From JACVRW01 sp963846505 (GTDB taxonomy: Bacteria; Actinomycetota; Thermoleophilia; Solirubrobacterales; Thermoleophilaceae), in the NCBI GenBank assembly GCA_963846505.1, contig CAWJWD010000001.1, forward strand, positions 806,001-870,000: 64,000 nt of DNA, given 5' to 3'. The position numbers were made by a program, and so were the translations under genes. The notes below the pieces were generated by a model. That model saw nothing but the letters and a program-made list of their open reading frames with translations, ran no database searches and was not told where the DNA came from. Shown here in pieces: positions 43,504-54,503 of this stretch. Position 1 is the stretch's first letter; each line of letters opens with the position of its first letter.

Positions 43504-44667
43504 TCAGCGCAGCGTGCGCGCGATCACGAGGCGCTGGATCTCGTTCGTGCCCTCGTAGATCTGGGTCAGCTTGGCATCGCGCATCATGCGCTCGACGGGG
43601 TAGTCGTTGACGTAGCCGTTGCCGCCGAGCACCTGGACGGCCTCGACGGTCACGTCCATCGCGGCGTCCGAGCAGAAGAGCTTCGCCATCGCCGAGTACT
43701 TGCCGAGGTCGGGCTCGTGCGCGTCCGCCTTGGCGGCGGCACGGTAGAGCAGCTCGCGGCCGGCGGCGGTGCGCGTCTCCATGTCGGCGAGCTTGAACTG
43801 GATCGCCTGCAGCTGGTTGATCGGCTTGCCGAACGCCTGTCGCTCGCGCGCGTATTCGGCGGCGACGTCCGTGGCGCCCTGTGCGATCCCGAGGGCCTGC
43901 GCGGCGATCCCCAAGCGCGAGTGGTCGAGCGTGCGCATCGCGACCTTGAAGCCCTCGCCCTCGGCGCCCACGAGGTTCTCCGCCGGCACGATCGCGTCCT
44001 CGAACAGCAGCTGCCCGGTCGGCGAGCCGCGCATGCCCATCTTGTGCTCGAGCCGGCCGACCTGGAAGCCGGGCGTGTCGGCGTCGACCACGAAGCACGA
44101 CACCCCGCGCGAGCCGGGCGCGCTCGTGTCCGTCACCGCGAACACGGTGTACGCGTTCGCGACGCTCGCGTTGGTGATCCAGTTCTTGACGCCGTTGAGC
44201 TTGTAGACGTCGCCGTCGCGCTCGGCGGTCGTGCGCATCGCGCCGGGATCCGAGCCGGCGTCCGGCTCCGACAGCGCGAAGGCGGCCATCCACTCGCCGC
44301 TGGCGAAGCGCGGCAGGTAGCGCTGCTTGAGCTCGTCGCTGCCGTCGAGCTGGATCGGCAGCGAGCCGAGATCCTGCACGGCCAGCATCAGCGAGCTCGA
44401 CGCGCACACGCGCGCAACTTCCTCGATGCCGACGCACAGCATCAGCGCGCCGGTGCCGGTGCCGCCGTACTGCTCCTCGAACGGCAGCCCGAACAGGTCG
44501 TGCTCGGCGAACAGCTCGCGGATGTCGGTCGGATACTCGCCCTTGGCGTCGATCTCGGTCGCCCGCGGGGCGACTCGCTCGCGCGCGATCTGGCGGATGA
44601 CGGCTTGGAAGTCCCGCTGTTCGCGGGTCAGGGCGTACTGGCTCTCGAGGTCGCTCACGGCGCTCAT
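43504..44667 (-). CDS. acyl-CoA dehydrogenase
   Basis: A 387-residue FAD-dependent acyl-CoA dehydrogenase: N-terminal helical domain (FQAVIRQIARERVAPRATEIDAKGEYP), flavin-binding FALSEPDAGSDPGAMRTTAERDGD and WITNASVAN, C-terminal QFGKPINQLQAIQFKLADM and the catalytic-base region VLGGNGYVNDYPVERMMRDAKLTQIYEGTNEIQRLVIAR with a conserved Glu. It introduces the 2,3 double bond in beta-oxidation or branched-chain amino acid breakdown. GAGGCGG lies upstream of the ATG. Divergent from the acyl-CoA mutase gene. Confidence 0.93.
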   Translation of the reverse strand: MSAVSDLESQYALTREQRDFQAVIRQIARERVAPRATEIDAKGEYPTDIRELFAEHDLFGLPFEEQYGGTGTGALMLCVGIEEVARVCASSSLMLAVQDLGSLPIQLDGSDELKQRYLPRFASGEWMAAFALSEPDAGSDPGAMRTTAERDGDVYKLNGVKNWITNASVANAYTVFAVTDTSAPGSRGVSCFVVDADTPGFQVGRLEHKMGMRGSPTGQLLFEDAIVPAENLVGAEGEGFKVAMRTLDHSRLGIAAQALGIAQGATDVAAEYARERQAFGKPINQLQAIQFKLADMETRTAAGRELLYRAAAKADAHEPDLGKYSAMAKLFCSDAAMDVTVEAVQVLGGNGYVNDYPVERMMRDAKLTQIYEGTNEIQRLVIARTLR

Positions 44668-44797
44668 CACACCACCGCCTCGGTCAGCTTGCGCTGGTTC
44701 TCGCGCCCATGCCATGCGAGCATTGTCCCTCCACCCCGCTCCAAAATATGTGGTACTCCTACTTTCGGATGACAGCGTATCGGATGAGAGGTTTGCG

Positions 44798-46449
<1,652 letters not shown>

Positions 46450-46510
46450 TGTGAGCGTCCAAGCCAACGTGGGCGCCCCTGCGCAGCCAGCCCTTCACCT
46501 TCCTCGGCTG

Positions 46511-47493
46511 CTAGCTGCCGGACGCAGGCATGTTCAGCTCGAACTCCAAGCCGGTCGGCGTGTCGGGCGCGGCGGTGTCGGTCTTCAGCGTGACCTTCGG
46601 CTCGAAGCCCAGCTGATCGCAGCCCTCGATCGGCGGCTCACTCGCGTGCTCGGTCTCGAAGTGGCCCGGAGCGTCCCAGCCGCTGACGCTGATGCTCGTG
46701 GTCCGTGGCTTCCCGCACGTCGTCGGGTTGACGAAGAACGGCTCGACCTCGCCCTCGAACGGCTGCGGCTGGTCGTTGGGCTGTCCGGTGGCGGCGTCAC
46801 AGAACGGCTCGGTCTCGAAATCGTCGCTCATCGAGATCGGCGTCAGCTGCCGGCAGCGCTGGACGTCATGGCTGGGATCGCCGGGCAGGCCCCAGATCAT
46901 GAAGCTCCCAGAGATGACGGGGAAGGAGCTGCTGAGTCGATGTGCTTCCACCCGCACACCGGAGTCGCCGGGCCGTAGCGTTATGGAGAGCTGCAGCCCG
47001 ATCTGAGCCGAGGACGACCCGAGCCGGGCGACCTCGCCGAAGGACGGGGTCATGTTGTAGAGCGGCAAGATGAGCCGGTTGTGCAGGATGAAGTCGGGGT
47101 CGATGACGATGGTCACGCCCTTCACGTCGACCAGGCCGACCTGACTCTCGATCGGGCAGAGCGAGACGTCGATCACCTCGGCACACTGGGGCACCGCCTC
47201 ACCGTCGCCGTTCAGGCCGGCAGGCAGGTCGACGATCACGTCGCGCAGGATCCCGCCCTCGTCCCCGGCGGGGATGTTCCGTCCCGGCCAGGGGGTGGGC
47301 GAGTCGCGCGTCAGGGTGAAGTTGGTGACGAAGTCGGTGGGCGCCCCCGCCTGGGCGGTCGACGTGGTGACCTCGAAGCCCTGCGGAAGGCCTGCCGGCA
47401 CCACGCTCAGCGCCGCGCCAGCCGATGGCGCCGACACCAGCACGACCAGACAGGCGAGGGCGAGGAGACCCGGCGAGGCGAGGCGAGGGCTCA
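46511..47493 (-). CDS. secreted Thermoleophilia-type repeat protein, apparently C-terminally truncated
   Basis: A 327-residue exported protein with a signal peptide (about 8-28). The body (LSVVPAGLPQGFEVTTSTAQAGAPTDFVTNFTL, RDVIVDLPAGLNGDGEAVPQC, CPIESQVGLV) matches a family of large secreted proteins known to me mainly from Solirubrobacterales, where members are usually much longer. Here the chain ends right after the linker TPTGLEFELNMPASGS, where homologues continue with further domains. Its ATG overlaps the stop of the upstream propeller gene. Function unknown. Confidence 0.65.
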
Positions 47494-49704
47494 TCGCGCC
47501 GCCCCGATCCGCAGCGTGATCGCTTCGCTGACGTGGCGCGCAGCGGTCGACAGCCGTGCCGTGACCGTCAGCTTCAGGCGCTGCTTGCGCCGCAACTCCC
47601 GTCGAGCCTTCGATCCGAGCGCGACGTCGAGCTTCAGGGTGCGAGCGCCACGGGCGCGCTTGACTGCGCGCGCGACGATCCGCTGGCGGCCACCGAGGCG
47701 CGTCGCCGCCGAGACCGCCACCCGGCCGGCCCTCGTCACGCGCACCGTCACCCGCATCCCTCGGCCGGTTGGGGCGATGCGCACGAGCGCCACGCGCGCG
47801 AGCGAGCGCGAGACGACGTTGCCGCCCCCGTCTGGCGCGACCGTTGCCGGCGCCTGCACCGAGGGCGGGCTGCGGTACGCACCCTGGCAGGCGTCCTCCA
47901 CGCATGGACTCGGCGGCCCCGGCAGCCCCGGCGGCTCGCTCCCGATGCGAGCGTCGTAGAGGTCGGTCAAGGTATCGGTGTCCTGCGGCAGCAGCGACTC
48001 CCCGGTCAGGAGGAAGAGGTCGCTCGCGTCCGGGCCATAGCCCACGAACGTCGATCGTCTCGGGCTGTCGCCCGGGCTCACGAGCGAGACCTGTCCGTCG
48101 CGCCACTCGTAGACGTCGACCTGGTCGTCGACGTCGGCGAGCACGAGCGGATCGGGCGTCTCGAAGGCCACCCGCGCACCATCCGGGGACAGGAACCGAC
48201 GGTCCGGACTGGGTACAGCCCCCATCACGGGCACCTCCGCGGGCCCCAGCGGTGACGCGTCCGTGGAATTGCACGACACGCAGACGATCTCGTCCGTGTC
48301 GGCGTCGTAGCGGTAGACCTGGGCGCAGCGCCCCTGGGTGCCGGCCGGGCAGCCGGGACCCGAGGTGTCGAAGCCCGTCAGGGCGGAATCTGCCATGAAG
48401 GCGAGGACCGATCCGTCCGGCGTCGTCTCGGCCCGAACCAGGAGGCGGTCGAGACCGGCTTGGTAGAGCCCACCGACGGTACCGTCGGTGGTGACGAGGT
48501 CGTTGGGGACCGAAACCACGGCGCTCGTCTGGCCGCTCCCCGTATCGTGGAGGTAGAGGTTGAGCTTGCCTGCGACGCCGCCGGGCGCCACGGCTCCGGT
48601 CGAGAGGTAGTAGACCCGGCGTGCGTCCTCCGAGATCGCCACGACGCCGCAGACCCCGCGCAGCCCCTCGACACCGTCAGCGGGACAAAGCCCGGCCTCC
48701 GCGTCCTGCTGCCCGGCAGACAGACGCGAGAGGTCGCCGGTCGCGAGGTCGTAGGCGTAGAGGTCAGCGTAGTCGTCCTCGTCGCCGTCGACCAGCTGAG
48801 CAGCGGTGCGGAAGAGCACGCGCGAACCGTCTTCGGCCGCCCCTGCGAAGCGCACCGGAAGCGGGCCGTTGCCGGGGGTGGAGCGTTGAGAGGCCGAGAC
48901 CTGGACGGTCGTCTGCCCCTGCTCGCGCACGTAGAGCTGCGTGTTTCCTCCGACTGCCGGATCGGGACTCTCGAAGAAGATGCGCGAGCCGTCCGCCGAG
49001 ATCGGATGGGTCGTGCCGCCCTCGCCGACCGGGGTCAGCGCGCCAGGGCCATCGCCCGCGAGGATCGCCCCACCGCTGTCGAGCAACTGCCCATCGCTGT
49101 CGAGGCCGACAGCGCGCGTCTGATCGCCGACCCGCTCGTAGAGCATGCTCGTTCCTGGGTCCCGACCGCTGTCGCGAGCGTCGAGCTGCTCCTCGGTCCT
49201 GAACAGGACGTGGTCGCCATCGGCGGAGCTCATGACGTAGCTCGCCGGGAACGGGCCCTGGCCGCCGGCTGCGCCGACCGATACCGCAGAGAAGCTCCCG
49301 GCGCTCCAGCGATACACGTCCGTGACCCCGTCGTCCGCCTCTCCCGACAGCGGGACGGTCGACTCATAGATCCGATCGCCGCCAGCCAGGTAGTCCGCCA
49401 GATTCCCCCGAGTGTCAGCCCGCGAGAAGGCGAACGTCCAGCCGCTGGTGAGCGAGCGACTGGCGACGTACAGCCCAGCCCCGACGTGGAACGGGTCGCT
49501 TTCGAGCATGGACGCGCTGGAGATCACCTCGACCCTGCTCGCGTCGATTGGCATCGCGGAGAGGATCGACGCGTTGTTCTTGCTCGGCGGGCTGACCATC
49601 TCGAAGATCCGTCCGCTCTGGGCCGCAGCCACGCCGGTGCATGCCCACAGCGCGATCGCGAGGGACGCCAGCGCCCTCCACACGACCGACGTATGCCGCT
49701 GCAT
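47491..49704 (-). CDS. secreted PD40/TolB-like beta-propeller protein
   Basis: A 737-residue exported protein. Signal peptide (MQRHTSVVWRALASLAIALWACTGVAAAQ), then repeated propeller units of the PD40 type: ADGSRIFFESPDP, EDGSRVLFRTAAQLVDGDEDDYADLYAYD, SPDGARVAFETPDPLVLADVDDQVDVYEW. The C-terminal domain (residues about 620-737) is Arg/Val-rich and beta-structured (RVTVRVTRAGRVAVSAATRLGG), a form common in Thermoleophilia surface proteins. An upstream in-frame ATG at 49848 would add 48 residues without coding character. Role unknown; forms an operon with the next gene. Confidence 0.8.
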   Translation of the reverse strand: MQRHTSVVWRALASLAIALWACTGVAAAQSGRIFEMVSPPSKNNASILSAMPIDASRVEVISSASMLESDPFHVGAGLYVASRSLTSGWTFAFSRADTRGNLADYLAGGDRIYESTVPLSGEADDGVTDVYRWSAGSFSAVSVGAAGGQGPFPASYVMSSADGDHVLFRTEEQLDARDSGRDPGTSMLYERVGDQTRAVGLDSDGQLLDSGGAILAGDGPGALTPVGEGGTTHPISADGSRIFFESPDPAVGGNTQLYVREQGQTTVQVSASQRSTPGNGPLPVRFAGAAEDGSRVLFRTAAQLVDGDEDDYADLYAYDLATGDLSRLSAGQQDAEAGLCPADGVEGLRGVCGVVAISEDARRVYYLSTGAVAPGGVAGKLNLYLHDTGSGQTSAVVSVPNDLVTTDGTVGGLYQAGLDRLLVRAETTPDGSVLAFMADSALTGFDTSGPGCPAGTQGRCAQVYRYDADTDEIVCVSCNSTDASPLGPAEVPVMGAVPSPDRRFLSPDGARVAFETPDPLVLADVDDQVDVYEWRDGQVSLVSPGDSPRRSTFVGYGPDASDLFLLTGESLLPQDTDTLTDLYDARIGSEPPGLPGPPSPCVEDACQGAYRSPPSVQAPATVAPDGGGNVVSRSLARVALVRIAPTGRGMRVTVRVTRAGRVAVSAATRLGGRQRIVARAVKRARGARTLKLDVALGSKARRELRRKQRLKLTVTARLSTAARHVSEAITLRIGAAR

Positions 49705-49804
49705 CGGCGTTCGGATCCTTGGCACCACCCGCTTCGGACCATAGACGCGGGCGTTTGCCGAGTCAACAGCGCGAGGATCGCCCCTGAGAACCTTCCTGGT
49801 TATC

Positions 49805-49833
49805 TTGACCGCTCCGAATTTGCTCCCTACTCT
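49805..49833 (+). promoter_or_regulatory. promoter TTGACC-N17-TACTCT, leaderless start
   Basis: TTGACC at 49805-49810 and TACTCT at 49828-49833 are 17 bases apart. The ATG at 49840 lies 6 bases after the -10 box, so translation probably begins at the first mRNA base. Confidence 0.7.
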
Positions 49834-49839
49834 GGCTTC

Positions 49840-50475
49840 ATGGCCCACTCGCGCTCCATCGCTCTGACCCTGCTCCTCACGACCGCCCTGGCATTGGCCA
49901 GCGCCTCCAACGCCGGTGCAGTCGTGATCGAGTCAGTCACGGCGAGAGCCACGGTGACCGGCTCGGCCATGACGACCTTTACGGACAGCAGAGCGGGCGC
50001 GCCTCAGATCAGATGCACCCACAACATCACGATCCCGACAACCGCCTTCTCGAGAACCGCCTCCGTCTCAATCGACGCCGCAAACAACACGTACACCAGA
50101 TGCACCACCACGGATGGGGGAACCTGCACGGTGAGAGTCATCGGCGCGTGGACATTGACCGCCGTCACCACCGGATCGGGCCAGATCAGAATCGAGAACC
50201 CGGTCACCGTCGACTGCACAAACAGAGTCGCCAGCCCGAACTACTCATGCGTCTTCACGATTCCGGGCACGGTTGGGCTCCCACAGACGCTGACAGCAAG
50301 ATTCACCAACCCCGTCTCCCCAGCGACGACAGGCACCCTGGTCGTCGACACGCCGAACACCGTCAACTACGAGGTGACCTCCTCGACCAACTGCCCGCTC
50401 GGAGGCGCGAGAACCAGAGGGTCGGCCACAATGTCCGAGACCATCTCAACGGTCAACGTGCGAATCGTGCCCTAG
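49840..50475 (+). CDS. secreted protein of unknown function
   Basis: A 211-residue exported protein with a clear signal peptide (MAHSRSIALTLLLTTALALASASNAGA) and a Thr/Ser/Asn-rich, four-cysteine body likely to be an all-beta fold (e.g. IRCTHNITIPTTAF, YTRCTTTDGGTCTVRV, YSCVFTIPGT). Codon use is less GC-rich than in the neighbours. No family is recognised. It is transcribed from a near-consensus promoter and appears monocistronic. Confidence 0.7.
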   Translation: MAHSRSIALTLLLTTALALASASNAGAVVIESVTARATVTGSAMTTFTDSRAGAPQIRCTHNITIPTTAFSRTASVSIDAANNTYTRCTTTDGGTCTVRVIGAWTLTAVTTGSGQIRIENPVTVDCTNRVASPNYSCVFTIPGTVGLPQTLTARFTNPVSPATTGTLVVDTPNTVNYEVTSSTNCPLGGARTRGSATMSETISTVNVRIVP

Positions 50476-50520
50476 CCCTCGGGCTGGGGCGGACCGCCGG
50501 CCGTCAGAATCCTCTCGGTC

Positions 50521-51375
50521 CTACAGCGACGCGCCGTGGGCGCGGACCAGGTCCTCGAGTCCCGCCTTGTCGTGCCGCTCGCCCTCGGTCAGGCGCTTGA
50601 TCACGAGCATGCAGGCGAGGCCGAAGTCGCCGCCGGGGAAGCTGCGGGAGCGGGTGCCGGCGATCGCGACGCTCCAGTCGGGGATGCGGCCACGCTCGAG
50701 TTCCTCGCCGGTCTGAACGTCGATCACCGGGATCGTGGGGCCGACGATCGCGCCGGCGCCGACGACCGCGCCGCGGCCGACGCGAGCGCCCTCGACGAGG
50801 ATCGCGCGGCTGCCGATCAGCGCCTCGTCCTCGACGATCACGGGCGCTGCCTGGGGCGGTTCGAGCACGCCGCCGAGGCCGACGCCGCCGGAGATGTGGA
50901 CGTTCTCGCCCACCTGAGCGCAGGAGCCGACGGTGGCCCAGGTGTCGATCAGCGTGCCGCTGCCGACGCTCGCGCCGACGTTGACGAAGCTCGGCATCAG
51001 GATCGCGCCCGGTGCGATGTAGGAGCCGAAGCGGGCGCAGGCCCCGGGCACGACGCGCACGCCCGGGAACTCCCGCTTGAGCGGGATGCGGTCCTCGTAG
51101 CGGAACGGACCGGCCTCCATCGGCTCGAGGTCGCAGACGCGGAAGAGCAGCAGGAGTGCCTTGCGCAGCCACTCGTGCACGACCACCTCGCCGTCGGCGT
51201 CGAGCTCGGCGATGCGCCGGCGCCCGCTGTCGAGCAGCTCGACGGCGGCGAGCACCTGCTCGCGCGCGGCGGTGTCGGCGGGGCCGAGGTCGTAGCGTCG
51301 CTGCCACAGTTCCTCGATCGAGGTCTGCAACTCAGCAGCGCTCGGCGCCTGCTCGGCGACGGCTGTCCGACTCAC
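50521..51375 (-). CDS. dapD: tetrahydrodipicolinate N-succinyltransferase (DapD)
   Basis: Catalyses succinylation of tetrahydrodipicolinate in the succinylase branch of diaminopimelate and lysine synthesis. A helical N-terminal domain (LQTSIEELWQRRYDLG) is followed by the left-handed parallel beta-helix (RVVPGACARFGSYIAPGAILMPSFVNVGASVGSGTLIDTWATVGSCAQVGENVHISGGVGLGGVLEP) and a C-terminal extension. It resembles the E. coli-type enzyme in length. I chose the GTG at 51375, directly after GGAAGGGG; the ATG at 51390 is an alternative. Divergent from dapE. Confidence 0.85.
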   Translation of the reverse strand: MSRTAVAEQAPSAAELQTSIEELWQRRYDLGPADTAAREQVLAAVELLDSGRRRIAELDADGEVVVHEWLRKALLLLFRVCDLEPMEAGPFRYEDRIPLKREFPGVRVVPGACARFGSYIAPGAILMPSFVNVGASVGSGTLIDTWATVGSCAQVGENVHISGGVGLGGVLEPPQAAPVIVEDEALIGSRAILVEGARVGRGAVVGAGAIVGPTIPVIDVQTGEELERGRIPDWSVAIAGTRSRSFPGGDFGLACMLVIKRLTEGERHDKAGLEDLVRAHGASL

Positions 51376-51439
51376 GGCGCCCCTTCCCATAGCGTTGTAT
51401 TGCAACTCACCGCTGAGCTACCGTAGAGTGCGCAGAACG

Positions 51440-52532
51440 GTGGGTCAAGGTCAGACGCATGCCACTTCCCGCTCGGGCCTCGCGGAGCGGCTCGCCGACC
51501 GAACGCTCGCGCTCGTCGACATCCGCTCGGAGTCCCACGACGAGCAGGACGCCGTCTCGTACGTGCTCGAGACGCTGCGCGCCGGCGACGTCCCGGCGCG
51601 CGATGCGGGCGACTCCTGCGTGCTGGCCGGCGTCACCGAACGCGGCGAGCGGCCCCTGATCCTGCTCGCCGGGCACCTCGACACCGTGCCGGCCCAGGAC
51701 AACTGGCCGGGACGCAGGCACGACGGGCGCGTCCAGGGCCTCGGCGCCAGCGACATGAAGAGCGGCGTCGCAGTCATGCTCGAGCTCGCGCTGGCACGAC
51801 GATCGCACGAGCTGGACGTCGGCTTCGTCTTCTTCGGGCGCGAGGAGGTGCCGGCCGCCGAGGGCGCGCTCCAACCGCTGCTGCAACGCGAGCCGGGACT
51901 GCGCAGCGCGGATCTCGCGATCATGCTCGAGCCCACCTCGAACGCCATCCACGCCGGCTGCCTCGGCAACGTCAACGCGCGCTGGACCTTCGCGGGCCGC
52001 AGCGGCCACTCCGCGCGCCCGTGGCTGGCCGACAACGCGATCGAGCGGGCGGCCCGCGGGGTGCTCGCACTCGACACGATCGAGCCCGAGGTCCACATGC
52101 TCGACGGACTGCGCTACACGCAGGTCGTCTCGGTCACGACGATCGCGGCGGGGGTCGCGCGCAACGTGATCCCGGGCAGCGCGGTGCGCCGACGTCAACT
52201 TCCGCTACTCCCCGGCGCTCGAACCCGACGAGGCGGAGCGACTGCTGCGCAGCTGGTGCGAGCCGCACGGCACGCTCGAGCTGCTGTCGAGCTCGCGTGG
52301 CGTACGGGCGCCGGTCGACAACCCCTTGGTAGCCGCGCTCGCGAGGGCCACCGACACGGCGATCCAGCCCAAGCAGGCCTGGACGCCGGTCGCGGACTTC
52401 GCCGCCTTCGGCATCGACGCCGTCAACCTCGGCCCCGGCGACCCGGCCCTCGCCCACCGCGGCGACGAGTACGTCGAGATCGCGGCCCTCGCCGACTGCT
52501 ACACCGTGCTGGAGTCGTTCTTGTGCAGCTGA
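51440..52532 (+). pseudogene. dapE: succinyl-diaminopimelate desuccinylase (DapE), frameshifted
   Basis: An M20-family dizinc peptidase acting after DapD in lysine synthesis. Metal-binding signatures LLAGHLDTVPAQDN, GLGASDMKSGVAVMLELA, FFGREEVPAAEGAL and GPGDPALAHRGDEYVE are present. Start is a GTG (VGQGQTHATSRSGLAERL). One frame change near 52186 (extra C in GCGCCGACG) shifts the end into another frame; the total length of 1093 is 3n+1. The stop overlaps the aminotransferase start. A TTGCAA-N18-TAGAGT promoter lies upstream. Confidence 0.85.
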
Positions 52533-53667
52533 ACCCGGCCGTCGAAGCCGCTCCCACCTACCCCTTCCTGCGCATCGCCGAGCTGCGTGCCCGCGCCAGC
52601 GAGCGCGACCCGAACCTGATCGACCTCAGCCTCGGGCAGCCGACCGATGCCGCGCCGGCACTCGTGCGCGAGGCGCTGGTCGCGGCGGCGGCCAGCGGTG
52701 CCGCTCTCGCCCTACCCGCCGGCGACCGGGCTGCCCGAACTGCGTGCGGCGATCGCCGCCTGGGTCGGACGGCGTCACGGGGCGTCGCTCGATCCCGACC
52801 GCGAGGTGCTGCCGACGCTCGGCTCGAAGGAACCGATCGCGACGATGGCTCGCCTGTTCGCCGCCCCGGGCGACGCGATCGCGGCCGCCACTCCTGGGCT
52901 ATCCGGTGCCCGAGCGCAGTGCGCGCATGGCCGGCCTGCGCGTCCACCAGCTCGTGCTGCGCGAGCGCGACGGCTGGCTGCCCGACCCCGACTCGATCCC
53001 CTGGAACGACGTCGCGGTCGTCTGGATCTCCACCCCGCACAACCCCACCGGCGCGGTGGCGTCGCTCGAATTGCTGCAGGAGCTGGCCGAGCGTTGCCGT
53101 CGTCACGACGCGGTCCTCGCCGTCGACGAGGCGTACTCGGAGCTGTGGTTCGGCGCCACGCCCCCGCCGTCGGCCCTGCAACTGCCCGACCGCGCCAACG
53201 TCGCCGTCTTCAACACGCTCTCCAAGCGCTCGGGGGTTCCCGGACTGCGCTCCGGATTCGTCGCCGGCGACGAGCGCATCGTCGCCACGTTGAGCCGACA
53301 CCGCGCGGTCGCCGGAACCACCCCGCCGCTGATGGTCCAGGCTGCCTCCGTCCCGATCTGGAACGACGAGCGGCACGTCGACCAGGCGCGCGAGCGCTAC
53401 GCGGCGCGACGAGCGCTGCTCGCCCCGGCGGCGTCCGCAGCGGGACTGGAGCCGGTCGGCGGCGAGGCCGGGATGTTCCTCTGGCTGCGCGCGCCCGACG
53501 CCGACGATCCGCGCCTGGTCGAGCGGCTCGTCGAGCGGTCGCTGCTCACGATGCCGGGCTCCTATCTCGGCACCGGCGGGGAGGGTCACATCCGCGCCGC
53601 GCTGACGCCGCCGCTGGCCGACGTCGAGCGCGCCGTCGCCTTCCTCGAGGAACGTCCAGTTCCCTGA
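52523..53667 (+). pseudogene. dapC: succinyldiaminopimelate aminotransferase-like (DapC), frameshifted
   Basis: A fold-type I PLP aminotransferase of about 381 residues. Signatures: PFLRIAELRARA, DLSLGQPTD, PPATGLPELRAAIAAWVGRR, ISTPHNPTG, VDEAYSELWFG, FNTLSKRSGVPGLRSGFVAGD (Lys is the PLP base) and FLWLRAPD. GTG start overlapping the dapE stop by 10 bases. Two frame changes near 52705 and 52897, each like one inserted base; length 1145 is 3n+2. With dapD and dapE it completes the succinylase pathway up to LL-diaminopimelate. The dapC assignment rests on context. Confidence 0.8.
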
Positions 53668-53681
53668 GCGAACTAGAGTTC

Positions 53682-53710
53682 TTGACCGAGTGAGCCGCCT
53701 TCAGTAAGCT
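53682..53710 (+). promoter_or_regulatory. promoter TTGACC-N17-TAAGCT for the methyltransferase-lysA unit
   Basis: TTGACC at 53682-53687 and TAAGCT at 53705-53710, spacer 17. The predicted start coincides with the ATG of a short leader ORF at 53718. Confidence 0.65.
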
Positions 53711-53717
53711 CGCCGCG

Positions 53718-53789
53718 ATGGTCGTCAACCAGTCGACCGCCCGGCGGGCCTTGGGCTCATGCGGTCGCCTCGGCGGGGATCGGAGGTGA
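53718..53789 (+). CDS. possible 23-residue leader peptide
   Basis: An ATG 7 bases after the -10 box opens a 23-codon frame (MVVNQSTARRALGSCGRLGG, then DRR and TGA). The stop lies within the GGAGGTGA that serves as ribosome binding site for the methyltransferase, 3 bases before its ATG, a textbook translational-coupling layout. It is Arg-rich (5 of 23). Coding status is unproven. Confidence 0.4.
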   Translation: MVVNQSTARRALGSCGRLGGDRR

Positions 53790-53792
53790 GGA

Positions 53793-54479
53793 ATGAGCCG
53801 TGAAATGCCAATCAGCTCGCTCAGTGAGGATCTGCGGAACTTCTACCTGAGCAAGGAGTACGAGGAAGACCTGTTCCAGGTCTGGGAGCGAGGGGAAGCA
53901 CGGGGAGACTCCACCACCCCATCGGTGTGCTCGCCTGCATACCGCACCTGGATGCTGGACCAACTGCGAACAGCGCTTGGCAAGGCCGACGGCGGCTCCC
54001 TGCTGAGCCTCGGCGCCGGCAACGCGTTCATCGAGCGGATCCTCGTCGACGAGGGCTACGACGTGCTCGCCGTCGACTTCCTGCAGAGCGCGGTCGACGT
54101 CGCGCTGCAGGCCACAGTCCCCGCGATCCGCGAGGACATCCGCACCTGGGATCCCGGCAGCCGCTGGGACGTCGTCTACGCCGACGGCCTGCTCGGCCAC
54201 CTCTACGGCGGCGAGGGCGGCTGCACCGAGGTGCTCGCGCGCATGCGCTCCTGGCTGACCACGCCGGGTGCGCTGATCGTCTCCAACGACGCGCCGCCGA
54301 GCCCGACCGGCGCGCAGCCCGCGCCGGGCGTCAACGGCTTCAACTGGCTGTCGATCCCGTTGCTGGTGAGCGAGATGAGAGATGCCGGCTTCGACCACGT
54401 CGAGGCGCAGGACTTCTGGTACGAGCGCCCGATCTCCGGCCGCCGCCAGCGCGCGATCGTCACCGGCCGCGTTGACTAG
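53793..54479 (+). CDS. class I SAM-dependent methyltransferase
   Basis: A 228-residue methyltransferase-like protein: LLSLGAGNAFIERILVDEGYDVLAVDFLQ (motif I with its acidic partner), IREDIRTWDPGSRWDVVYADGLLGHLY and the C-terminal DFWYERPISGRRQRAIVTGRVD. It sits between the dap genes and lysA, 24 bases upstream of lysA, so it is probably cotranscribed with lysA. Its substrate is unknown; context gives no obvious methylation step in lysine synthesis. Confidence 0.75.
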   Translation: MSREMPISSLSEDLRNFYLSKEYEEDLFQVWERGEARGDSTTPSVCSPAYRTWMLDQLRTALGKADGGSLLSLGAGNAFIERILVDEGYDVLAVDFLQSAVDVALQATVPAIREDIRTWDPGSRWDVVYADGLLGHLYGGEGGCTEVLARMRSWLTTPGALIVSNDAPPSPTGAQPAPGVNGFNWLSIPLLVSEMRDAGFDHVEAQDFWYERPISGRRQRAIVTGRVD

Positions 54480-54503
54480 CCCACCGCCCGCAGCCGCTCC
54501 GCG

